Source: Chloroflexota bacterium | Lineage (GTDB): Bacteria > Chloroflexota > Dehalococcoidia > Tepidiformales > Tepidiformaceae | Direction of reading: 5' to 3' | DNA: 11,521 nucleotides | Assembly: GCA_021823905.1 (NCBI GenBank) | Contig: JAKALX010000080.1 | Location: 1 to 11,521, forward strand | In this document: piece after piece, positions 6,147 to 11,521 of the stretch | Layout of the letters: each line of letters starts with the position of its first letter | Position numbering within the stretch: the first letter of the stretch is position 1 | Notes under the pieces: generated by a model | The model's database searches: none | What the model saw: only the letters and a program-made list of their open reading frames with translations | What the model was told of the DNA's origin: nothing | Translations under genes and position numbers: made by a program

Positions 6147-6198
6147 GGTGAGACTCACCGGCTGGGATGTCGACCCGAGTGTAGCATCCTCCTCGGGT
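6147..6198. promoter_or_regulatory. Two perfect inverted repeats in divergent promoter region
   Basis: GGTGAG-A-CTCACC (6147-6159) is a perfect palindrome just before the amidohydrolase start. ACCCGAG (6173-6179) and CTCGGGT (6192-6198) form a second perfect repeat, 7-bp arms with a 12-base spacer. The left arm of the second overlaps the minus-strand TACACT (6183-6178), a plausible -10. In the amidohydrolase mRNA the first repeat could also fold into a stem (GGUGA/UCACC) that hides the only SD-like bases. Operator or mRNA hairpin is an inference; no regulator gene lies nearby. Confidence 0.4.
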
Positions 6199-6238
6199 GC
6201 GGCCACACAGCGTTCGCGCCCCTCGCCGGAAACTGCGG

Positions 6239-6244
6239 TAGGCT
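6239..6244 (+). promoter_or_regulatory. Candidate -10 (TAGGCT) of a leaderless MFS transcript
   Basis: TAGGCT fits TANNNT and ends 7 bases before the MFS ATG at 6252, so transcription would begin at or next to the start codon. No good -35 is visible and the AAGGA touching the ATG is too close to act as a Shine-Dalgarno. The same arrangement is seen at priA. Confidence 0.3.
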
Positions 6245-6251
6245 CGAAGGA

Positions 6252-7487
6252 ATGCGTTCCCGCCCGTTCATCGCTCTCTACATCGCCGTCTTCGCGGCGA
6301 CGATGGGAATCTCGATGGTCAGTCCGCTGCTCCCTGTCTACGCCAAAGAGCTTGGCGCGAGCGGCGTGTGGCTGGGCCTGACGTTCTCGATCTTCGCGGT
6401 GTTCCAGGCGATCTTCGGGCCGTTCGCCGGCCGCCTCTCCGATCGTTATGGAAGAAAGCCGTTCATCATCGCCGGCCTTCTGATCTACATCACGGCCGCG
6501 CTCGGTTACCTCACGGCCCAGAGCTTCTACCAGGTGATCGCGTTCCGCGCATTCAGCGGCCTTGGCACCAGCCTGGTCTTCTCGGTGGCGCGCGCATACG
6601 TGGGCGACATGACACCGCGCGGCCAGGAGGGACGCTGGCTCGGCGTGTTCGCCACCGCCGACATCGTCGGTTTCGGAACCGGGCCACTCGTCGCGGGTCT
6701 CTTCCGCGAGCTCGTCGGCTTCAAGAGCGTGTTCGTGGCCATGGCATCGCTGCTTGCGTTCTCGGCGTTCATCCTGCTCATCTGGCTGCCGCGCCATAGC
6801 CCGGCGGAGCAGGAGCTGCGGGCGCATCCTGGCCGCCAGCGGGAAAAGGCGATCGGGTTCGGCCAGGCGCTCCGCGACCGGCTCGTCTCGGCGGTGACGG
6901 CGAACCAGGGACTGATCTCCGTGTCGGCGGGGGCGTCCATGAGCTTCCTGGCGCTGCGGCTCGAGGACGGCCTTGGCGCCACGCCAATCTTCATCGGGCT
7001 CGCCTTCGCAACACAGGATCTGACGGGCGGATTGGCTCAGCCGCTCCTCGGACGCCTCGCCGACCGCTACGATCGGCGAGTGCTCGTTGCCGCCGGTCTC
7101 GGCTGGAACGCCGTCATGCTCGCGCTCCTGGGGTACGTCCCCAACTACGAATTGGCGGTGCTCCTGCTGTTCCTCATGGGCCTTGGAAACGGCATGTCCC
7201 AGGTCGCGTCGGGAGCGCTGCAGGTGGTCGCGGGGCGTCGCGCGGGCATGGGCACGGTTCTCGGGCTTGGATCGGCGTCGAACGGCGCGGGAATCGTCAT
7301 CGGCTCCGTCGCCGGAGGAGTCCTGGTCGACCAGTTCGGGCTGGGCGCTGCGTTTGCCTTTGGCGGCGCGCTGATGGCCGCCGGCGTGCCCATCTTCCTT
7401 GCCCTCACGAAGGGTGTCGCCACGCGCGAGCCGGCACACCTCACCGTCTCGGCCATCCCGGCCGACGCGGCCGCGGGTGGCCGGTGA
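6252..7487 (+). CDS. Major facilitator superfamily (MFS) efflux transporter
   Basis: Inner-membrane secondary transporter, 411 residues, the usual size for twelve helices. MFS motif A occurs between helices 2 and 3 (GRLSDRYGRKP, residues 60-70) and again in the second half (GRLADRYDRR, 267-276). A motif C-like GFGTGPLVAG (141-150) in helix 5 points to the drug:H+ antiporter (DHA1-like) exporters, though the substrate cannot be read from sequence. The central cytoplasmic loop (about 181-215) is charged, as normal. The ATG at 6252 is preferred: it starts the first helix with MRSRPF. Reading from 6141 would add 37 residues running through the divergent promoter region and overlap the amidohydrolase start. 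The gene is followed 44 bases later by priA with no terminator between them. Confidence 0.93.
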   Translation: MRSRPFIALYIAVFAATMGISMVSPLLPVYAKELGASGVWLGLTFSIFAVFQAIFGPFAGRLSDRYGRKPFIIAGLLIYITAALGYLTAQSFYQVIAFRAFSGLGTSLVFSVARAYVGDMTPRGQEGRWLGVFATADIVGFGTGPLVAGLFRELVGFKSVFVAMASLLAFSAFILLIWLPRHSPAEQELRAHPGRQREKAIGFGQALRDRLVSAVTANQGLISVSAGASMSFLALRLEDGLGATPIFIGLAFATQDLTGGLAQPLLGRLADRYDRRVLVAAGLGWNAVMLALLGYVPNYELAVLLLFLMGLGNGMSQVASGALQVVAGRRAGMGTVLGLGSASNGAGIVIGSVAGGVLVDQFGLGAAFAFGGALMAAGVPIFLALTKGVATREPAHLTVSAIPADAAAGGR

Positions 7488-7519
7488 CGACTCTGGAAGA
7501 GCCTGCCTCGCCGCCAACA

Positions 7520-7525
7520 TAGAAT
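7520..7525 (+). promoter_or_regulatory. Candidate -10 (TAGAAT) of a leaderless priA transcript
   Basis: TAGAAT matches five of six bases of TATAAT and ends 6 bases before the priA GTG at 7532, so initiation would fall at the start codon. No Shine-Dalgarno occurs before this GTG. The -35 is poor (CTGGAA at 7493-7498 is too far away). Read-through from the MFS gene is an alternative source of transcription. Confidence 0.4.
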
Positions 7526-7531
7526 GCCGTT

Positions 7532-9979
7532 GTGAATCCCGACGAGTCCTTCCCGCTGTTTGCGGACGTTGCCGTGAACACCGGCCAGCCCGGCCGCATC
7601 GCGTTTTCGTACGGCATTCCGGAGGGCATGAGCGTTGCCGCGGGCCAGGCTGTCTTTGTGCCGTTCGGTCCCCGCGTGCTCCAGGGAATCGTCCTGGCAG
7701 TGTCGGCCGAGCCGCCGCCGATCGAGCACGTGCGCGCGATAGACGCCATCGCCGACCTGCATCCGGTCCTGGACGACGTTCACATCAATCTCGCCCGCTG
7801 GCTCAGCGACACCTACCTTGCCTCGCTCTGGGAGAGCGTGGCCGTTTGCCTTCCGAGTGGCTATGGCCAGAAGTCCGTGACGATGGTCTCGCCCGTGGAC
7901 ATCCCGGCGCTCCTGCCGGTATACCCGAGGGACCAGGAGATCCTCCAGTTCATCGCCGCGCATGGCCGGTCGACGCTTGATGCGCTCCGGGAGGCGGTTC
8001 CCGGAATCACGTTGCCTCGCCTCAAGCGGCTCCAGGAGGCCGGTCACCTGACCGTTGCGCAGGGACTGGCCCGCCCGCCGGGCCATCCAAAGGTTGAGCG
8101 CCGCGTTGCGCTGGTAAAACCGCCGGCGGAGGCGCTGGAGTTCGCGGCGGAGCTCCGCCAGAAGGGCGCGGCGTCCGTCGAGGCGCGCCTCCTCGAGCGG
8201 CTCGCCGCGGGCGATATCTCGCTCACCGAGGCGCACCAGCTCGGCTCCACGGCGCCCCATCTTCGCCGCCTGCAGGCGAACGGCTGGTTGCGCGAATTCG
8301 AAGTGCGCGTCGAGCGCGATCCGCTCGAAGGCTACCGGTTCGAAGCGCGGCCGCCGCTCGTCCTGAGCGACGACCAGCAGCAGGCTGCCGACGCCATCTG
8401 GGCCGGCCAGGGGCGAACGCACCTCCTCCACGGCGTCACGGGCTCCGGGAAGACGGAGGTGTATCTCGACCTCGCCCGGCGGACGCTCGAAGCCGGCAAG
8501 AGCGTCATCCTTCTCGTCCCCGAAATCGCGCTCACGCCCCAGGCGATCCGCCGCTACGGCGAGCGATTCGGCGACACGCTGACGGTCCTCCACTCCCAAC
8601 TGGGCGTGGGCGAGCTCTACGACCAGTGGTATCGCATCCAGCGCGGCGAGGCGCGCGTGATCCTCGGCTCCCGCAGCGCCGTGTTCGCGCCGGCTCAGAA
8701 CCTCGGCCTGGTGGTGCTCGACGAAGAGCACGAGTGGTCGTACAAGCAGCCCGACCACCAGCCTCGCTACCACGCCCGCGATGTTGCTGAACGGCTGGGC
8801 GAGCTGACCGGCGCGACCGTTGTTCTCGGCAGCGCCACCCCGGACGTCGTTACCTACCATCGGGCGGCGACCGGCGCGATCGGCCTGCACGAGCTCCGCG
8901 ACCGCCTCTCGCCGGCCGGCGACGGCTCGACGCGCGCGGGACAGCTGCCGCAAGTGACCGTCGTCGACATGCGCGACGAGCTCAAGTCCGGCAACCGCAG
9001 CGTTTTCAGTCTTCCGCTGCGGCGCGCCGTCCTCCGCGCGCTCGAGGAAGGCGAGCAGTCGATCCTGTTCGTGAACCGTCGCGGCAGTGCGCGCTTCATG
9101 CTCTGCCGCGACTGCGGCTACCTGCCACTCTGCTCGTCGTGCCAGGTGGCGATGAGCCTCGACCTGCACGAGCAGATTCACGCAAAGCTCGTCTGCCATC
9201 ATTGCGGGCGTTCGAAGCGGCTCGAAGACCGCTGTCCGAAGTGCGACAGTGGCCGCTACCGGCCGTTCGGCGTGGGCACACAGAAGATCGAGCAGGAGGC
9301 GAGGGCCCAGTTCCCGGGCGCTCGGGTCGCCCGCTGGGACAGCGACGTCTCGAGCCAGAAGGGCAGTCACCAACGCATGGTCCAGGCGCTCGAAGCCCGG
9401 GAGATCGACATCCTCGTCGGCACGCAGATGCTCGCCAAGGGCCTCGATCTGCCGGAGATGACCGTCGTCGGCGTCGTCGACGCGGACGTCGGCCTCAGCC
9501 TCCCCGACTACCACGCGCATGAGCGCGCGTTCCAGATCCTCTCGCAGGTCGCCGGCCGGGCGGGCCGCCGCGACAAGCCTGGCTACGTCTACATTCAGAC
9601 CTACGACCCCGATGCGGCGCCGATCCAGTGCGCTGCCGAGCACGACTACCGCGGCTTCTACGAAATTGAGATCGCGCACCGGCGGCGCGCCGGCTACCCG
9701 CCGTTCAGCCGCCTGGTCCGCCTGCTCTATCGCCATCTGAGCCAGGACCACGCCCTGGAGGAAGCCTCGCGCGTCGCCGCCGAGCTTCGCCTCGCCCGCG
9801 ACACCGCCGGTCGCGGCGACCCGGACGTGCTCGGGCCCATGCCGGCCTACGTCGCCCGCGTCCACGGCGAGTTTCGCTACCAGCTCATCCTTCGCGGCCG
9901 CGATCCGGCGGCGCTGGTCGCTGGAGCGCGCCTCGGCGACCGATGGCTGGTCGACGTCGATCCCGCAAACCTCACCTGA
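7532..9979 (+). CDS. priA: Primosomal protein N' (replication restart helicase PriA)
   Basis: ATP-dependent 3'-5' DNA helicase that recognises stalled or repaired forks and reloads the replicative helicase. The 815 residues cover all PriA domains: N-terminal 3'-DNA-binding domain (about 1-105, with the usual VFVPFGPR), winged helix (about 105-200) and two helicase lobes. Walker A is GVTGSGKT at 301-308 and Walker B is DEEH at 397-400, followed by the family hallmark RYHARDVA. Eight zinc-binding cysteines (525, 528, 534, 537, 555, 558, 568, 571) form two C4 sites inserted in lobe 2. Motif VI is QVAGRAGRRDKPG, and the C-terminal domain is complete. Nothing essential is missing. The start is GTG at 7532, giving MNPDESFPLFADVAVNTG, which suits the family; there is no ribosome binding site, but a -10-like hexamer lies immediately upstream. 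fabD follows after 108 bases. Confidence 0.98.
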   Translation: MNPDESFPLFADVAVNTGQPGRIAFSYGIPEGMSVAAGQAVFVPFGPRVLQGIVLAVSAEPPPIEHVRAIDAIADLHPVLDDVHINLARWLSDTYLASLWESVAVCLPSGYGQKSVTMVSPVDIPALLPVYPRDQEILQFIAAHGRSTLDALREAVPGITLPRLKRLQEAGHLTVAQGLARPPGHPKVERRVALVKPPAEALEFAAELRQKGAASVEARLLERLAAGDISLTEAHQLGSTAPHLRRLQANGWLREFEVRVERDPLEGYRFEARPPLVLSDDQQQAADAIWAGQGRTHLLHGVTGSGKTEVYLDLARRTLEAGKSVILLVPEIALTPQAIRRYGERFGDTLTVLHSQLGVGELYDQWYRIQRGEARVILGSRSAVFAPAQNLGLVVLDEEHEWSYKQPDHQPRYHARDVAERLGELTGATVVLGSATPDVVTYHRAATGAIGLHELRDRLSPAGDGSTRAGQLPQVTVVDMRDELKSGNRSVFSLPLRRAVLRALEEGEQSILFVNRRGSARFMLCRDCGYLPLCSSCQVAMSLDLHEQIHAKLVCHHCGRSKRLEDRCPKCDSGRYRPFGVGTQKIEQEARAQFPGARVARWDSDVSSQKGSHQRMVQALEAREIDILVGTQMLAKGLDLPEMTVVGVVDADVGLSLPDYHAHERAFQILSQVAGRAGRRDKPGYVYIQTYDPDAAPIQCAAEHDYRGFYEIEIAHRRRAGYPPFSRLVRLLYRHLSQDHALEEASRVAAELRLARDTAGRGDPDVLGPMPAYVARVHGEFRYQLILRGRDPAALVAGARLGDRWLVDVDPANLT

Positions 9980-10005
9980 ACGGTGCCCGGCGGCCCATCG
10001 TTGTT

Positions 10006-10032
10006 TTGCCTGACCGGGGGCTCTGGTATCCT
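10006..10032 (+). promoter_or_regulatory. Candidate promoter of the fabD-fabF operon
   Basis: TGGTATCCT (10024-10032) is an extended -10 (TGn plus TATCCT, four of six). TTGCCT (10006-10011) could be the -35, although the spacer is only 15 bases; TTTTGC (10004-10009) gives 17 but is a poorer match. Transcription would start near 10039, about 50 bases before fabD, leaving the GGGGGAGG ribosome binding site at 10068-10075 in the leader. Confidence 0.45.
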
Positions 10033-10087
10033 CTCCGCGAGTGGCCGCGAATTCCAGGTGGCAGCTCGGGGGAGGCGTTCGAAACCG

Positions 10088-11083
10088 ATGGACCAGGAGA
10101 TCAAGCCCTGGCGGCGTCTGGCCCTGATCTTCCCCGGACAGGGCTCGCAACATGTCGGCATGGGCGAGGCGCTCGCGCGTGCCTCGAAAGCTGCGCGCGA
10201 CGTCTTCAGGCGGGCCGACGAAGTCCTTGAGATGCACCTCTCGAAGCTGTGCTTCGAAGGGCCCGAAGACGAGCTCGAAGCAACCATCAACCAGCAGCCG
10301 GCCACGTTCGTCACCTCCATCGCCTGGTTGAGCGCCCTCCGTGAGCGCTGGGCCGCGCTCGACCGCAAAATCGAACCGTATATGTTCGCCGGCCATTCAA
10401 TGGGCGAATACACCGCCGCCGTCGCGGCCGGGTCGATCACGTTCGAGGAGGGCCTCCTGGCCGTCCGCCAGCGCGGCGTGCTGATGGACGAGGCCGGGCG
10501 CGAGTTCCCCGGCGGCATGGCTTCGATCCTCGGCCTCTCGGAGGAGAAGGTCGCGGAGATCTGTGAAGAAGCCGCTCGCGAAGGCGACGGCTATGTTGGC
10601 CTCGCCACGGCCAACTGCGAGGGCCAGAACGTCATCTCCGGCGCGCTCCGGCCGCTCCAGATCGCGATGGATCTGGCCGACAAGGCCCGCGCCCGCAAGG
10701 TCGTCCGGCTGCCTATCACCATCGCCTCTCACTCCCCTCTGATGGCGAAGGCGAACGAGCAGATGAACCGCCTCCTGCAGAAATTGCCAATGCGCGATCC
10801 GGCCCATCCGATCGTCGGCAACATCAACGCCGACATCCTGGAAACACAGCCAGAACTCTACGGCGAGCTCAGCCAGCAGCTTGTCGCCGGCGTCCGCTGG
10901 GCAAAGTCAGTCGACGAGATGAAGGCCAGCGGGATCGACCTCTTCATCGAAACCGGCCCCAGCAACGTCCTCACCCGCGTCGTGCGCCGGATCGACTACG
11001 AGATCAACAGCCTCAGCGTCAGCGACGAGTATGAGGGCCTCCTGGGCGAGCGCTTCGCGCTGGTCGAGGCGGCGGCGACGTGA
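10088..11083 (+). CDS. fabD: Malonyl-CoA:acyl carrier protein transacylase
   Basis: Cytosolic enzyme that moves the malonyl group from CoA to acyl carrier protein, supplying the extender unit for type II fatty acid synthesis. It has 331 residues, slightly longer than E. coli FabD (309). The oxyanion loop is FPGQGSQ (15-21). The nucleophile is Ser104 in GHSMGE, a Met variant of the usual GHSLGE. Arg129 (RQRG) should bind the malonyl carboxylate, and the catalytic His is His215 (ASHSPLM). The closing motif is ETGPSNVLT (288-296). The ATG at 10088 is chosen because the fold begins a few residues later and GGGGGAGG lies 12 bases upstream; ATG at 9983 in the same frame would run through the candidate promoter. 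The stop overlaps the GTG of the next gene (GTGA), so the two are translationally coupled. Confidence 0.96.
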   Translation: MDQEIKPWRRLALIFPGQGSQHVGMGEALARASKAARDVFRRADEVLEMHLSKLCFEGPEDELEATINQQPATFVTSIAWLSALRERWAALDRKIEPYMFAGHSMGEYTAAVAAGSITFEEGLLAVRQRGVLMDEAGREFPGGMASILGLSEEKVAEICEEAAREGDGYVGLATANCEGQNVISGALRPLQIAMDLADKARARKVVRLPITIASHSPLMAKANEQMNRLLQKLPMRDPAHPIVGNINADILETQPELYGELSQQLVAGVRWAKSVDEMKASGIDLFIETGPSNVLTRVVRRIDYEINSLSVSDEYEGLLGERFALVEAAAT

Positions 11084-11412
11084 GCGGACGCGTCGTTGTG
11101 ACGGGCGTTGGCGCGGTCACGGCCGTGGGCCACACGGCCGAAGAGACTTGGCAGGCAATGATCGACGGGCGCAGCGGCATCGGCCCGATCACCCTCTTCG
11201 ACCCCGAGCCGTACCCCGTTCGGATCCAGGCAGAGGTGAAAGGCTTCGAACTGGGGGACCGCGCGGACGCAAAGCAGCAGCGCTACATGAACCGGGGCGT
11301 GACGTTCGGGGTGGGCGCCGCACTCGAGGCGCTCGCCGACAGCCGGCTTGAGATCACCGAGGACAATGCGGACGAGATCGGTGTTATGTTCAGCTCCGGT
11401 GGCGGCGGCACC
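11080..11412 (+). CDS. fabF: Beta-ketoacyl-ACP synthase II, N-terminal part only
   Basis: Condensing enzyme of fatty acid elongation, joining malonyl-ACP to the growing acyl-ACP. Only the first ~111 residues are present. They carry the thiolase-fold N-terminus VVVTGVGAVTAVG (5-17), then DGRSGIGPITLFDP (29-42) and a helix with QRYMNRGVTFGVGAALEAL (65-84 region), all typical of FabF. The catalytic Cys and both His residues would lie beyond the window. The GTG start at 11080 overlaps the fabD TGA, so the pair forms an operon. At SSGGGGT (105-111) the family sequence stops. The frame stays open to the window end, but what follows is not a ketosynthase (next entry). No acpP, fabG or fabH lies between fabD and this gene. 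Confidence 0.9.
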
Positions 11413-11521
11413 GACCTTCGCCCGGCGCTGGCCCTGCTGGCGCACCTGCGGCCCCGGCCCGACGTGGCGGTGGTCATCACCGACGGGCACACCCCGTGGC
11501 CACCGCGCCCGCCCCGGGGGG
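11396..11521 (+). other. Foreign fragment of a VWA-like (DUF2201-type) protein joined to fabF
   Basis: From GGGGT on, the open frame reads TDLRPALALLAHLRP, then VAVVITDGHTPWP and a Pro/Arg-rich end. This resembles the end of VWA-like proteins of the DUF2201 group (putative metallopeptidase plus VWA-like domain), where GGGTDLR and a TDGxTPWP motif are typical. It does not resemble any ketosynthase region. Nearly every codon ends in G or C, more extreme than in the fabF part and typical of Actinomycetota. The join falls in GGTGGCGGCGGCACC, a sequence both genes could share. A misassembly at the contig edge is most likely; a true gene fusion is improbable because the ketosynthase would lose its whole active site. 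Confidence 0.7.

Noticed and set aside
4370..6151. Plus-strand open frame of 593 codons opposite the exonuclease, membrane protein and amidohydrolase genes
   Set aside because: Arg/Glu/Gln-rich mirror of three real genes; it spans all three without any recognisable motif.
6066..7520. Minus-strand open frame of 484 codons opposite the MFS gene
   Set aside because: Highly charged, low-complexity translation that is the antisense shadow of the transporter.
9983..10087. Longer FabD start at ATG 9983
   Set aside because: It begins 4 bases after the priA stop and crosses the candidate promoter and the ribosome binding site of the ATG at 10088. The added residues have no counterpart in FabD proteins.
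7145..10396. Minus-strand open frame of about 1083 codons opposite the MFS, priA and fabD genes
   Set aside because: It is antisense to well-supported genes, rich in Arg/Ala/Glu/Asp with no domain logic, and typical of stop-free antisense frames in high-GC DNA.
11080..11521. A true ketosynthase-VWA fusion protein
   Set aside because: The ketosynthase part would end before its active-site Cys and His residues, the join is a repetitive GC-rich stretch, and codon use changes there. Chimeric assembly explains this better.
1..11521. CRISPR array, prophage, toxin-antitoxin or defence island
   Set aside because: No regularly spaced repeats, integrase, phage structural genes or small paired regulators/toxins are visible anywhere in the window.

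Overview
High-GC bacterial window of 11.5 kb, probably a metagenome contig. PriA, FabD, the amidohydrolase/membrane protein/exonuclease III cluster and lipobox-bearing copper proteins together look most like a Chloroflexota genome (Dehalococcoidia- or Thermomicrobia-like). This is a judgement from protein character alone, with no search behind it, and other deep-branching high-GC bacteria are possible.

Left part (1-3531), accessory in character, all plus strand: two tandem but dissimilar cupredoxin lipoproteins (110-601 and 783-1208); a decayed C-terminal remnant of an IS3-family transposase (about 1361-1516); and a 587-residue secreted protein of unknown function (1610-3373), less GC-biased than the housekeeping genes to its right. 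This part lies against the 3' side of a tRNA-Pro(GGG) gene (3532-3608, minus) that has a convincing promoter of its own.

Middle part (3685-6142), minus strand, read right to left: a TIM-barrel amidohydrolase, a polytopic membrane protein and exonuclease III, closely spaced and probably co-transcribed. A 109-bp divergent intergenic region with two perfect inverted repeats separates this group from a plus-strand MFS transporter.

Right part (6252-11521), plus strand: MFS exporter, the primosomal helicase PriA, malonyl-CoA:ACP transacylase FabD, and the start of a beta-ketoacyl-ACP synthase (FabF) whose GTG overlaps the fabD stop. fabD and fabF supply the malonyl-loading and condensation steps of fatty acid synthesis; fabG, acpP and fabH are not in view.

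The last ~110 bp are not FabF. After a glycine-rich GGGGT junction the frame becomes a piece of a VWA-like (DUF2201-type) protein with actinobacterial-looking codon use. An assembly chimera at the contig edge is the likeliest explanation.

I see no CRISPR array, phage, toxin-antitoxin or defence system. The most notable biological items are the cupredoxin with an enlarged copper-ligand loop plus a His/Met-rich insertion, the unclassified secreted protein beside an IS scar and a tRNA, two apparently leaderless promoters, and the inverted repeats in the divergent promoter region.
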